A program made the position numbers and the translations under genes. From Vibrio sp. RE88 (GTDB lineage: Bacteria; Pseudomonadota; Gammaproteobacteria; Enterobacterales; Vibrionaceae), in assembly GCF_013113835.1 (NCBI RefSeq), contig NZ_VTYQ01000009.1:62001-126000 (forward strand): 64,000 bases of DNA, in the 5' to 3' direction. The notes beneath the pieces are model-generated. The model had not been told where the DNA came from and made no database searches. It was given only the letters and a program-made list of their open reading frames with translations. Below, piece by piece: positions 8,788 to 18,190 of this stretch; position 1 is the stretch's first letter; every line of letters starts with the position of its first letter.

Positions 8788-8816
8788 TTGTTAGCATGCT
8801 GTTAACATTATAGAAT
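8788..8816 (+). promoter_or_regulatory. Candidate arcA promoter
   Basis: TTGTTA (8788-8793), a 17-bp spacer and TAGAAT (8811-8816). Transcription from about 8823 would give a leader of about 190 nt before the arcA ATG. The leader contains GGGACC twice (8851 and 8871). Assignment is by motif only. Confidence 0.45.
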
Positions 8817-9014
8817 CCGCCTCAAAGACTAATAGAACGTGTGAGGAAAAGGGACCTCAAAAAGCGAATTGGGACCAAGGAAGGCGGGCAACCAAAGAAA
8901 CAATGTATTTTTACAGTCTTTGGTTTATTATCAACATCACATTACCTGTATGTTAGGTTTTTGCCTAGAATTTATTCTATTAGCACAATTTTTTCACAAG
9001 TTTAGGTACCGCCA

Positions 9015-9731
9015 ATGCAAACCCCGCACATTCTTATTGTTGAAGATGAGCAAGTAACTCGTAACACTCTAAAGAGTATTTTTGAAGCAGAGGGATACGC
9101 TGTTTTCGAGGCCAGTGACGGTGAAGAGATGCACCAGGTGCTGTCTGACAACCAGGTAAATCTGGTTATTATGGACATCAACCTTCCAGGTAAAAATGGC
9201 CTTCTGCTTGCACGTGAACTGCGTGAGCAAGCAAATGTGGCATTAATGTTCCTGACTGGTCGTGACAACGAAGTCGACAAGATCCTTGGTCTTGAGATCG
9301 GTGCAGACGACTACATTACTAAGCCGTTCAACCCACGTGAACTCACTATCCGTGCTCGTAACCTGCTGAACCGCTCAATGAGCACCAGTGTAGTAACGGA
9401 AGAGAAACGTAGCGTTGAGAAATACGAATTCAACGGCTGGGTATTGGATATCAATAGCCGCTCACTGGTTAGCCCAAGTGGCGATGGCTACAAGCTACCA
9501 CGTTCTGAGTTCCGTGCCCTGCTTCACTTCTGTGAAAATCCAGGCAAGATCCAGACACGTGCTGACCTGCTTAAGAAAATGACTGGTCGTGAGCTTAAGC
9601 CACATGACCGTACTGTCGATGTGACTATCCGTCGTATCCGTAAGCACTTTGAGTCAGTCTCTGGTACGCCAGAAATCATCGCGACTATTCACGGTGAAGG
9701 TTACCGATTCTGTGGTGATTTAGAAGAATAA
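9015..9731 (+). CDS. arcA: Aerobic respiration control response regulator ArcA
   Basis: ArcA (238 aa) is an OmpR-family response regulator that represses aerobic and activates fermentative genes when phosphorylated by ArcB under low oxygen. The receiver domain (about 5-115) shows the acidic pair in VEDEQVT, the phospho-acceptor Asp in VIMDINLPGKNG, the switch Thr in MFLTGRD and the Lys in YITKPFNPREL. The C-terminal winged helix includes RTVDVTIRRIRKHFE and GEGYRFCGDLEE. Length is identical to E. coli ArcA. It is monocistronic, with an FNR box upstream and a terminator directly after it. ArcB is not in this window. Confidence 0.97.
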   Translation: MQTPHILIVEDEQVTRNTLKSIFEAEGYAVFEASDGEEMHQVLSDNQVNLVIMDINLPGKNGLLLARELREQANVALMFLTGRDNEVDKILGLEIGADDYITKPFNPRELTIRARNLLNRSMSTSVVTEEKRSVEKYEFNGWVLDINSRSLVSPSGDGYKLPRSEFRALLHFCENPGKIQTRADLLKKMTGRELKPHDRTVDVTIRRIRKHFESVSGTPEIIATIHGEGYRFCGDLEE

Positions 9732-9750
9732 TCACCAGAATGAAGATAGA

Positions 9751-9779
9751 AAAATGGAGCCAATTGGCTCCATTTTTTT
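9751..9779 (+). terminator. arcA terminator
   Basis: Stem AAAATGGAGCC / GGCTCCATTTT with an AATT loop and a run of seven T, 20 bp after the arcA stop. Confidence 0.92.
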
Positions 9780-9871
9780 GTTTTTCACTATCGGCTGCGA
9801 CTCAAATGGTAACAACTTATGAGCAAGCTGTGATTCAGGCAGAGCGTAATAACGCTCTACCTAATATGTCT

Positions 9872-11302
9872 TTAGCCTTTGCCGCCCTTGATGGCGTCAA
9901 TGATCTCAGTCGTTGAGCAACCATCTTCAAAGTTGAGTACTTTAACTTCACCGCCATTGGCAATCACTTCTTTACCACCCGCAATCTCTTCAGGCTTGTA
10001 ATCACCACCTTTCACAAGCATGTCTGGCAAGACTTCGGAAATCAAGCGTTGAGGCGTTTCTTCGCCAAATGGGACAACCCAATCTACCGCACCAAGGCCA
10101 GCCAGAACCGCCATACGGCGATCTGTCGGGTTAACTGGGCGACCAGGGCCTTTCAAGCGCTTAACAGATTCATCCGTGTTCACAGCAACAATCAGGCGGT
10201 CACCCAATTCAGCAGCATGGTTCAGGTAAGAAACGTGTCCAGCGTGCAGAATGTCGAAACAACCATTGGTCATCACCACCTTCTCGCCCTTCGACTGTGC
10301 GTTCTTCACCGCTTCAATCAGCGCCAGCTCAGTGATGACGCCGAAATCAGTGTCTTGGCTGCCATGAACCGCTTCCGCCAGTTCAATGGTTGATACCGTT
10401 GATGTACCCAGTTTACCAACCACGACGCCTGCTGCTGCATTTGCCAATGCACAAGCTTCATCCAGCGGTTTACCCGCAGCAACGGACGCAGCAAGGACAG
10501 AAATCACGGTATCGCCTGCACCTGTCACGTCATACACCTCTTTAGCAAGAGTTGGCAGGTGGAATGGCTCCTGACCACGACGCAGTAATGTCATACCGTG
10601 TTCACTGCGCGTTACCAACAGTGCTTCAAAGTCGAATTCTTCAATCAGCGCTAAGCCTTTCTCGACCAGTTCTTCTTCAGACTTTACCTTACCCACAACC
10701 AGCTCAAATTCTGCCATGTTTGGAGTCAGTAATGTCGCACCGCGGTAGCGTTCAAAGTCCGCGCCTTTAGGGTCAATAAACACAGGAACCTTGGCTGCGC
10801 GTGCTTTCTGAATGAATTGCTGAACGTGCTCCAATGCTCCTTTCGCATAATCAGACAGAACAACCGATTTCACTTTTGGTAGAGCCTGTTCCATACGATC
10901 TAAAATCAGCTCGGCATCGGTATTTTCAAATTTGTCTTCGAAATCTAGGCGGATCAGCTGCTGACCACGGCTCAAAACGCGAAGTTTAGTAATGGTTGGA
11001 TAGTTTGGCAGAGCAACAAAGTCACACTTTACTTTCAGTGCAGACAGCGTCTCATTGAGCACTTTGGCTGGCTCATCAATCCCAGTTAAACCTACGATAT
11101 GCGCATGGCCGCCCAAAGAAGCAATGTTCATTGCTACGTTAGCTGCACCGCCTGGACGCTCTTCGTTATTTTCTACTTTTACTACAGGAACTGGGGCTTC
11201 TGGGGAGATGCGTCCAGTCGGGCCATACCAGTAACGATCAAGCATGACGTCACCGATGATCAATACACCAGAATCACTATAGTTCGGTAGGATTGGTTTC
11301 AT
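9872..11302 (-). CDS. hldE: Bifunctional heptose-7-phosphate kinase / heptose-1-phosphate adenylyltransferase
   Basis: HldE (RfaE, 476 aa) makes ADP-heptose for the LPS inner core. The N-terminal ribokinase-type domain (about 1-320) phosphorylates D-glycero-beta-D-manno-heptose-7-phosphate; its signature is VYDVTGAGDTV. The C-terminal nucleotidyltransferase domain (about 345-476) shows GCFDILHAGHVSYL with the HxGH motif. Length matches E. coli HldE (477 aa). It lies 60 bp downstream of glnE on the same strand, the same glnE-hldE pairing as in E. coli. A hairpin without a U-run (9841-9858) follows the stop. Confidence 0.97.
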   Translation of the reverse strand: MKPILPNYSDSGVLIIGDVMLDRYWYGPTGRISPEAPVPVVKVENNEERPGGAANVAMNIASLGGHAHIVGLTGIDEPAKVLNETLSALKVKCDFVALPNYPTITKLRVLSRGQQLIRLDFEDKFENTDAELILDRMEQALPKVKSVVLSDYAKGALEHVQQFIQKARAAKVPVFIDPKGADFERYRGATLLTPNMAEFELVVGKVKSEEELVEKGLALIEEFDFEALLVTRSEHGMTLLRRGQEPFHLPTLAKEVYDVTGAGDTVISVLAASVAAGKPLDEACALANAAAGVVVGKLGTSTVSTIELAEAVHGSQDTDFGVITELALIEAVKNAQSKGEKVVMTNGCFDILHAGHVSYLNHAAELGDRLIVAVNTDESVKRLKGPGRPVNPTDRRMAVLAGLGAVDWVVPFGEETPQRLISEVLPDMLVKGGDYKPEEIAGGKEVIANGGEVKVLNFEDGCSTTEIIDAIKGGKG

Positions 11303-11362
11303 TATGGGTCTCCAGATTCTAATTCGGGCAAGAGTTTAACACAGGGGATAAGGACCCTAAAC

Positions 11363-14203
11363 CTATTCTAGCCACTCATGCCAAAGCGCTTTAACCAGCT
11401 CTCGCTCTTTGGTCAGTTTTTCTTCAGCCACATCCGCATCGAGATTGAGCAAATTGCGATGATGAATTTGATCGCGCATCGTTGTGTATGCCTGAGTCAA
11501 TGCCATCGCAGGAGCTTCATCCAGAATGCCTTGTGCCATCATGGATTCAAAGATTCTGACGTTATCACTCCATCGAGTCAGCTTAGGCTTTTCGTGACTA
11601 AACCTTAAGACCAGATACTGCGCAAGAAATTCCACATCGGTAATACCACCAGGGTCTTGTTTGAGCATAAAACGACCTGACTTTTTCCCACCAAGATGTT
11701 CACGCATTTTCACCCGCATCTCAGCCACATCCGTTTTGAGCTTTGACTCTTCTCGCGCCAAACTCAAGATATCGTGCCTTGTTTGAGAAAATGCCTGTTG
11801 TAGTGGTTGATCGCCGTAGATCATCCGGGCTCTCACTAACGCTTGATGTTCCCATGTCCAAGCTTCATTGTGCTGGTATTCATCAAAGGCATCTGCCGGA
11901 CTCACTAGCAAGCCTGAAGCCCCTGAAGGGCGTAAGCGAGTATCCGCTTCGTACAAGATGCCTGATGCCGTTCTTGTTGAGAATATATGGATGATGCGCT
12001 GCGCCAAACGTAAGTAAAATTGGCGGCCATCAATCTCTTTTTTGCCGTCGGTATAAGCATGAACTGGGCAGTCATGCATAAAGACGATATCCAGATCCGA
12101 GTTGTACCCCAGCTCCCAGCCGCCCACTTTGCCGTAACCAATCACAGCAAAGCCTCGACCCTCTCTGTCTTTTAGGTGCGTCGGCTCACCATATTTCTCC
12201 GCCATTTGCAGCCACGCTTGGTTCACCACAGACTCAACAATCGCTTCAGCGAGGTAAGTTAGGTGGTCACTGACTTTCATGACAGGCAGCACTCCTGCAA
12301 TGTCTGCAGCAGCAATGCGCAAAATACAGATCTGCTTGAACTGACGCAGTGCTTCCATTTGTTGCTCCATATCATCTTCTGGGATACGAGCAAGGAAATC
12401 ACGCAGTTCAGTACGGTAGCTTTCCAATGGTACGGGGTTGTACAACTGCTGAGGATCAATCAGCTCATCAAGCAGAATCGGATAACGCCCAAGTTGCTCT
12501 GAAATCATTGGGCTGGCCGTACAAAGGCGGACCAGTTGCGTCAGCGCCGCAGGGTGCTCATCTAACAACTCCAGATACGTTGTTCGGGTCACAATCTTAT
12601 GCAGCAAATGCAGGACGCGAGGTAAACCGAATTTGGCATCCTGATGAGAATATATGGCAGCGAACATCTTCGGCATTAAGCGATTGAGCACTTCCCGGCC
12701 TCTTGGACCCAGCGTTTTCTTGGCTAAGTCCTTCTTAAACTGAATGATGGTCGACGCCATCTCAGCGGCCTCAGTAGTGCCAATATCCTGTTCAAGAACT
12801 GCTTCGATCACGTCGGGCTTTTCTGCCATGTCCCACAGTTCATGGAAATGCTTGGCGACTTCTGAACACTCTTCTTCCTCATCGCCGATAAGATTGTTGA
12901 ATACCTGATGGACGTTGTGCATATGTTGACGCACTTGTTCGATGAGTGAAGCCCAGTCTGCATACCCCATTGCAACGGCAAGTTGCAGTTGTTCATTCTC
13001 ACATTCAGGCAGCGTTTGCGTTTGCTTGTCGGCCATTGCCTGCAACAGATTCTCAAGCCGGCGGAGGAATTTATACGACGACTTAAGGTTGTTAACTTCT
13101 TCACTGCTCAGCTGCTCCAACTCTTCAATCGCGTCAAGAGTCACCAACAACCCGCGCTGACGCAAATTCGGCTCGCGACCGCCACGAATCAGCTGAAATA
13201 CCTGAGCGATAAACTCAATTTCACGAATGCCGCCCGCGCCGAGTTTAATGTTGTTGCTTAAACCCCGTCGACGCACTTCGCTGCTGATCATCGACTTCAT
13301 ACGCCTCAGGGACTGAATCGCACTGAAGTCGATGTAGCGACGGAACACAAACGGGCGCAGCATCTGACGCAGCTCTTGATACTGCGGGTACATTTCACGC
13401 CCCATCACTCGCGCTTTAATCATCGCGTAGCGTTCCCAGTCTCGCCCCTGCTCTTGATAATAATCCTCGAGCGCAGCGTAGCTCATCACCAATGGGCCAC
13501 TGTCGCCAAAAGGACGTAGGCGCATATCAACGCGATAGCAGAAACCGTCGAAGGTCTGCTGGTCGAGCGCTTTGATGATGCGTTGCCCTAGGCGAGTAAA
13601 AAACTGAGCATTGGCAATGCTACGACGAGCACCTTGAGTCTCACCGTTCTCTGGATAAGTGAAGATCAGATCGATATCCGAAGAGAAGTTCAGCTCACCA
13701 CCGCCCAGTTTGCCCATGCCAATAACCAACATAGGCTGCGCCTCGCCTGCCTCATTGCATGGCGTGCCCCACAGCTCGCAACACGCTTTGTACTGCCACT
13801 GATAGGTTTCGAAAATCATTGCTTCCGCCAGCTGAGACAAGTGCTCTAGGCTTTGTTCAAGCTCCCAATTGCCTATGAAATCTCGCCATGCGATGTATGT
13901 CATCTCGCGATTACGAAACTGTCTGAGTACTCTGTGTCCCTGCATTTCATCGCTACATCCGGCCAATAATTCTGCCAGACGCTGTCGATATGCTTCGTGT
14001 CGAGACTCTGCCTCCAACATCTCAGGCAAGTGTTGATGCAAATACTCATCTTGCTGCAAGGTGTCGACAATAAACTGACTCAATCCGGCCACATAACCGA
14101 GCTCCTTACGGTAAGACTCTGGCCATTCCTGAATAGCCTGATGTTGCAGTAGGGACTCCAGAGCAGTCTGGGAAACAGAAGCAAGACTCGCGGGCAATTG
14201 CAT
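11363..14203 (-). CDS. glnE: Glutamine synthetase adenylyltransferase / adenylyl-removing enzyme
   Basis: GlnE (946 aa) adenylylates and deadenylylates glutamine synthetase under control of PII. Both nucleotidyltransferase domains are intact: the first has GGGELNFSSDIDLIF (about 167-181, removal activity) and the second GGWELGYNSDLDIVF (about 690-705, addition activity), each with the D-x-D metal ligands. Length equals E. coli GlnE. The start has AAGGAAG about 8 bp upstream. It is followed by hldE. It adjusts nitrogen assimilation to glutamine supply. Confidence 0.97.
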   Translation of the reverse strand: MQLPASLASVSQTALESLLQHQAIQEWPESYRKELGYVAGLSQFIVDTLQQDEYLHQHLPEMLEAESRHEAYRQRLAELLAGCSDEMQGHRVLRQFRNREMTYIAWRDFIGNWELEQSLEHLSQLAEAMIFETYQWQYKACCELWGTPCNEAGEAQPMLVIGMGKLGGGELNFSSDIDLIFTYPENGETQGARRSIANAQFFTRLGQRIIKALDQQTFDGFCYRVDMRLRPFGDSGPLVMSYAALEDYYQEQGRDWERYAMIKARVMGREMYPQYQELRQMLRPFVFRRYIDFSAIQSLRRMKSMISSEVRRRGLSNNIKLGAGGIREIEFIAQVFQLIRGGREPNLRQRGLLVTLDAIEELEQLSSEEVNNLKSSYKFLRRLENLLQAMADKQTQTLPECENEQLQLAVAMGYADWASLIEQVRQHMHNVHQVFNNLIGDEEEECSEVAKHFHELWDMAEKPDVIEAVLEQDIGTTEAAEMASTIIQFKKDLAKKTLGPRGREVLNRLMPKMFAAIYSHQDAKFGLPRVLHLLHKIVTRTTYLELLDEHPAALTQLVRLCTASPMISEQLGRYPILLDELIDPQQLYNPVPLESYRTELRDFLARIPEDDMEQQMEALRQFKQICILRIAAADIAGVLPVMKVSDHLTYLAEAIVESVVNQAWLQMAEKYGEPTHLKDREGRGFAVIGYGKVGGWELGYNSDLDIVFMHDCPVHAYTDGKKEIDGRQFYLRLAQRIIHIFSTRTASGILYEADTRLRPSGASGLLVSPADAFDEYQHNEAWTWEHQALVRARMIYGDQPLQQAFSQTRHDILSLAREESKLKTDVAEMRVKMREHLGGKKSGRFMLKQDPGGITDVEFLAQYLVLRFSHEKPKLTRWSDNVRIFESMMAQGILDEAPAMALTQAYTTMRDQIHHRNLLNLDADVAEEKLTKERELVKALWHEWLE

Positions 14204-14251
14204 GGTTCTTCCTTGGATCGATAAATTCGTTGATAGGGATTTTATACCAAT

Positions 14252-14280
14252 AAAAAACGCCCACTAACAATGAGTGGGCG
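14252..14280 (-). terminator. Terminator of the chemotaxis receptor gene
   Basis: Inverted repeat CGCCCACT / AGTGGGCG with a seven-base loop, followed on the - strand by six U. It lies just after the MCP stop and before glnE. Confidence 0.88.
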
Positions 14281-14302
14281 CTTATTCGTACTATTCTGGC
14301 GA

Positions 14303-15559
14303 TCAGACTTTAAAGGATGTGATCTTGGCATCCAGAGCTTCAGCATTTTTCTGCATGATTTCCGAGGTTTCGAGTAATTCAGACACCACAGTCACCGATG
14401 CTTCCACCAGCTCACGTACATTCGTCAGATTCTGGTTCATCTCTTCTGCAACGCTGCTTTGCTGACCCGCTGCCGTTGCAATCTGGAAGTTCATGTCGTT
14501 GATTTGATTTACCTGAGTCACAATGCCGTCCAGCTCGCTCCCGGCGTTGGTGACCAAATCAACACCTTCCGCCGCCTCGACAACACTCTTCTCCATCAAT
14601 TCCACTGCAGAGCTCGCACTGGATTGCAGCTGAGTGATCATTTCTTGGATTTCGACCGTCGCTCCTTGAGTACGCTGCGCAAGGTTTCTTACTTCATCAG
14701 CCACGACGGCAAAACCGCGACCCGCTTCCCCTGCTCGGGCCGCTTCGATCGCCGCATTCAGTGCCAGTAAGTTGGTTTGCTCTGATATGCCCTGAATCGT
14801 ACCAACCACACTGCCAATCGACTCGACGCTCTCTTCAACCTGATTAACAGCTTGCGCAGAGGCGGAAATGTCTTTCGATAATTCACTGATTTTTTGCACT
14901 GTTCCTTGCACAAAGCGCTGACCGCTTTCTGCTTGCCCAGAGGCATTTTCCGTTAACGAAGAGGCATTTTGTGCGTGATCAGCGACAGTCTGTACCGTGG
15001 ACGACATTTCACTCATCGCCGTTGCCAGTTGGTCAATCTCGTTAAACTCTTCTTGCGCTGACTCTTTCGTTTCTGACATGCTCATCGTCATGACTTCAGT
15101 CAGCCCTGCCAGCTCTTGTGAGGCGTCAATTTGCAGTTTGATCATTTCCTGCAGTTGCATCCGCGTCTTTTCCAGCTCGCGTGCCACATCACCGTATTCG
15201 TCTTTACAGTCCATCTCAATCGGTACCGATAGATTGCGGTCCGCCATTAACTTGATCGAGTCACTAAGATATTGTGTCTGACGCAGCATGATACGTGCGG
15301 CAAACAAGAGTAAAACGACAAACACCACGATCATGGCTGCTGTCTGCCACGCCACCTGCACCATATAAGCTTCGTAGTGTTCCTGAGCAATCTGAGCGTT
15401 TTGAGTAGCGGCGAGAAGAGAATCGTAGAAGGTGCTCGCATCCCATAATTGCTTGCCGATGATCAGAATGGTACTGAATACCATCAACATCACCATCTTG
15501 GGAACCAGACGAATATCCGTGATCACTCGCTCCCATGGCTTAAATGCCATTTTGGTCAT
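14303..15559 (-). CDS. Methyl-accepting chemotaxis protein without a large sensor domain
   Basis: This 418-aa receptor has two membrane spans (about 21-36 and 72-92) separated by only about 35 residues, so it lacks a conventional periplasmic ligand-binding domain. A HAMP-like region follows (about 93-145), then the cytoplasmic coiled-coil signalling domain. The highly conserved hairpin tip reads GISEQTNLLALNAAIEAARAGE...GRGFAVVADEVRNLA, which binds CheA and CheW. It has no PAS domain and no obvious C-terminal CheR-tethering pentapeptide (it ends KITSFKV). It may sense membrane state, pH or temperature, or work with another protein; this is inference. GGAG sits 8 bp before the ATG. Confidence 0.9.
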   Translation of the reverse strand: MTKMAFKPWERVITDIRLVPKMVMLMVFSTILIIGKQLWDASTFYDSLLAATQNAQIAQEHYEAYMVQVAWQTAAMIVVFVVLLLFAARIMLRQTQYLSDSIKLMADRNLSVPIEMDCKDEYGDVARELEKTRMQLQEMIKLQIDASQELAGLTEVMTMSMSETKESAQEEFNEIDQLATAMSEMSSTVQTVADHAQNASSLTENASGQAESGQRFVQGTVQKISELSKDISASAQAVNQVEESVESIGSVVGTIQGISEQTNLLALNAAIEAARAGEAGRGFAVVADEVRNLAQRTQGATVEIQEMITQLQSSASSAVELMEKSVVEAAEGVDLVTNAGSELDGIVTQVNQINDMNFQIATAAGQQSSVAEEMNQNLTNVRELVEASVTVVSELLETSEIMQKNAEALDAKITSFKV

Positions 15560-15678
15560 TGTTAGTTCTCCACTAAGTCTTATATATTGTTTTTATTCCT
15601 GATAACCGTCAGGACACTGTTAACTACCGCTCGTTACCATCATCCAGATAGCGAATATGTATTTATTTTGAGCCTCGT

Positions 15679-16443
15679 ATGAATAGAAATGATATCAAAT
15701 CTGATACAAAACCAATGAGCTTGCTGTCACTAATCCTGTCTTTCATGGCGCTATTTGTGATCTCTGGCCTGCTGTTTTTTCCACTCAGCAGTCAAACACG
15801 CCAAGTTCTTATCGGCTTGGACTTTATTATCTGTAGCGTGTTTCTTCTCCAACTGAGCGTAGATTTGATCCGCGCAACAGATCGCGTGCAATTTATGAAA
15901 CGGCACTGGATCGACTTCCTAGCCAGTATCCCTATGATTGAGCCGCTGCGCTTTGCGCGCCTGTTCCACATCTTGCGCGTGATTTTGGTCATCCGCTCAA
16001 GTAAGTTCCTCATCAAGCAATTGCTGGTAAATCGCCGAGAAACGACCCTCGCATCAATTCTGTTATTGATGGTGGTCTTGCTGACTATTGGTTCGAGTAT
16101 GATGTTGTTTGTTGAGGGCAAATCACCGGATGCGAATATTCAAACCGGCGGCGATGCGATGTGGTGGGCGCTGGTAACCATCTCAACGGTGGGCTATGGG
16201 GATCACTTTCCTGTCACGGACGCTGGTAAAATCTTAGCCTCTGGCTTAATCATTTGTGGCGTTGGCATTTTCGGTATGATTTCAGGTTTGATCACTTCAC
16301 TGATCACCTCACCAACAGAAGTTCAAGCAAGACGTTCGGAAAACAAAGAGCGACTGTTATTAGAACTGGTACAGAAGCAAGATGAAATTTTGCGCCGTCT
16401 CGACCAATTAGAGCAGCAGGAAGAAAAAAAACGGGAGCCGTAA
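15679..16443 (+). CDS. Voltage-gated-type potassium channel (6 TM, one pore)
   Basis: A 254-aa ion channel of the Kv superfamily. The pore helix and selectivity filter STVGYGDHFPVT (about 172-183) are canonical for K+ selectivity. Upstream are hydrophobic segments and an Arg-rich S4-like stretch (RFARLFHILRVILVIRSSKFLIKQLL) that could act as a voltage sensor. The inner helix IICGVGIFGMISGLITSLI follows the filter. The C-terminal 40 residues are charged and predicted coiled coil (LLELVQKQDEILRRLDQLEQQ). It is a single gene, divergent from the MCP. The last codons double as part of the terminator of the convergent CYTH gene (16424-16454). Confidence 0.88.
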   Translation: MNRNDIKSDTKPMSLLSLILSFMALFVISGLLFFPLSSQTRQVLIGLDFIICSVFLLQLSVDLIRATDRVQFMKRHWIDFLASIPMIEPLRFARLFHILRVILVIRSSKFLIKQLLVNRRETTLASILLLMVVLLTIGSSMMLFVEGKSPDANIQTGGDAMWWALVTISTVGYGDHFPVTDAGKILASGLIICGVGIFGMISGLITSLITSPTEVQARRSENKERLLLELVQKQDEILRRLDQLEQQEEKKREP

Positions 16444-16454
16444 AGCTCCCGTTT
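16424..16454 (-). terminator. Terminator of the CYTH/CHAD gene, overlapping the K+ channel 3' end
   Basis: Stem AAACGGGAGC / GCTCCCGTTT with a six-base loop that contains the channel's stop codon. On the - strand the hairpin runs into eight U, which are the AAA/GAA codons of the channel C-terminus. The + strand has only three T, so termination there is weaker. Confidence 0.85.
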
Positions 16455-16474
16455 CACACATCACTATTATCGAC

Positions 16475-17992
16475 TTAGTCTTGCCAATAAGGCTCAGCTT
16501 CAATACAGATAATCCGAGTCTGCTCCATGGCATGAAGAATGGAGCTCTCTTGGCGAGACAACCAGCGCTGAAGCTGTTCTTGCTCATCACCTTCCAGCTT
16601 ATCGACCATATTGTCTAACGTGCGGAGTTTAAGTAAATCATCAATGCCATGGAGTAAGTCGCTCCATGGTAGTCGGAAACTATTGCGCTCTTCAAAATCG
16701 AACAAACTCGCAAAGCTCACCCCCGTATAAAGGTTACGCATCAGGCGATACTGTTGGTCAATATAGTCCTGGCTGTTCAGTGCACGCTCAGGCGGAAAGG
16801 CTTCCATTAACTCAGCCCAAGTGCGATCCAACTGCTTCACAGAAAACGGCTCAACCGTTAGTGCCATCTTGTCACGCGCTTTATCATCAAGGAATGGCTG
16901 CCAGCCCCGCGTCAGGATCCAACGACTTAGATCAAGCAAAAGACCCGTGTATCTGGCGGAATTAAGTAGCGTCAGCATCTCTTCACGATCAGGCAAGGCT
17001 TCCTGAACCATTTTCAGTTCACCCACTAAAAACTTACGCGCATCGAGCTTACGTAATGCATGGCCTTTATCGTCGAGTAACGCTTCTAAATAGTCATAGT
17101 CATTTAACCACTCCAGCTCTTGTTCAAGCCACTTCAGCTCCTGACGCACCAAAGCACTCGCACGACGAGGCACCACGCCTCCGTATACCGTCAGCAACTG
17201 ACGAATAAAGCTGATGGAGTTTTTAATTTCATTCAAGGCTTCTACCGACTCACGCTCAGCATAAATTTGCTCGTGATAATGCCAGTGTGACAAACCATGC
17301 TCTAAAGAGTTGATAAAGCAAGACTCAACTGTGTCATGTTTGTCCGTGCTGACTAAAGCCAGTGTTTTAACATCGTCGCCAGTGTAACCACTTGCCAAAC
17401 GATAACCTTTCGCCGCTTTACTCAGGTTACCAAGACGCATGCCTCCTTCTTCAGAGAAGATACGTGCGAGCGAAAACAGAGCGTCAGTTTGGCCTGATTT
17501 CAACTCCAGCTCCACTTCACAAATAGGGTCTTCCTTATCGCCTGCTTCTACCTTGCCTTGATCGAAAGCGACTTCGATTTGGCTGCCGTCTGGCATGGCG
17601 ATCAACCATTGCTCACGAGTGAAGTTGGTCGAAAAAAGCGGGATAAGTTCGGATTGCAGCGTTTCAGTGTCTTTGCCAGTCGGCCAGATATCTGATGGGT
17701 GAAGAGAAAGAAGCGGATCATTGCTGTCATGCTCGGCGTTGAATTCAGGTCGTTGGTGTAAACCTGCCACCACACGTCCGGACGTCTTGACCGTCTGGAC
17801 ATACACATCGTCAAAACGGCGGATTCTTAAGCCAATGTCATGCTGACGTAACCAATTGTCGGGAGTATCAAAGTAGGTATTTCCTAGCTCACGACAACTG
17901 TGCTGAAGTACTTTGGTCTGGGAGATTTTATCTCGTAAAGTATTTGAAAAATCAGGAGAAACAAAAAACTTCAGTTCTATCTCGGTTTCCAT
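16475..17992 (-). CDS. CYTH-CHAD protein, probable inorganic triphosphatase (YgiF-like)
   Basis: The N-terminal CYTH domain (about 1-195) opens with METEIELKFFV, the ExExK metal and triphosphate-binding signature; later acidic stretches such as DPICEVELELKSG complete the tunnel. The C-terminal half (about 215-500) is a CHAD domain, an alpha-helical module rich in conserved His and Arg thought to bind polyphosphate. E. coli YgiF with the same layout hydrolyses inorganic triphosphate. ATG at 17992 is chosen because AAGG lies about 8 bp upstream; a frame extension to a TTG at 18049 has no support. It neighbours phosphate transport genes, in keeping with phosphate metabolism. Confidence 0.87.
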   Translation of the reverse strand: METEIELKFFVSPDFSNTLRDKISQTKVLQHSCRELGNTYFDTPDNWLRQHDIGLRIRRFDDVYVQTVKTSGRVVAGLHQRPEFNAEHDSNDPLLSLHPSDIWPTGKDTETLQSELIPLFSTNFTREQWLIAMPDGSQIEVAFDQGKVEAGDKEDPICEVELELKSGQTDALFSLARIFSEEGGMRLGNLSKAAKGYRLASGYTGDDVKTLALVSTDKHDTVESCFINSLEHGLSHWHYHEQIYAERESVEALNEIKNSISFIRQLLTVYGGVVPRRASALVRQELKWLEQELEWLNDYDYLEALLDDKGHALRKLDARKFLVGELKMVQEALPDREEMLTLLNSARYTGLLLDLSRWILTRGWQPFLDDKARDKMALTVEPFSVKQLDRTWAELMEAFPPERALNSQDYIDQQYRLMRNLYTGVSFASLFDFEERNSFRLPWSDLLHGIDDLLKLRTLDNMVDKLEGDEQEQLQRWLSRQESSILHAMEQTRIICIEAEPYWQD

Positions 17993-18190
17993 AGTTATAC
18001 CTTTTAAAGCAGATACAAACAGGATATTGCCAATTTTCGTACTGGGCAAGAAAGAAATATCGCAGCAATGATGATCTAAAACAGTTTTAATGATGGATTT
18101 AATGCGTTAACATGCGCGCCTTTATAGCCATCGTTCAACATTTCACCACGAATGGTGTATGTTATTTTTAGGTTATATTAATTAGGTTGA

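Noticed and set aside
8869..9057. 62-codon open frame in the arcA leader
   Set aside because: It starts at a TTG, overlaps the arcA start in another frame, and lacks a convincing ribosome site or composition.
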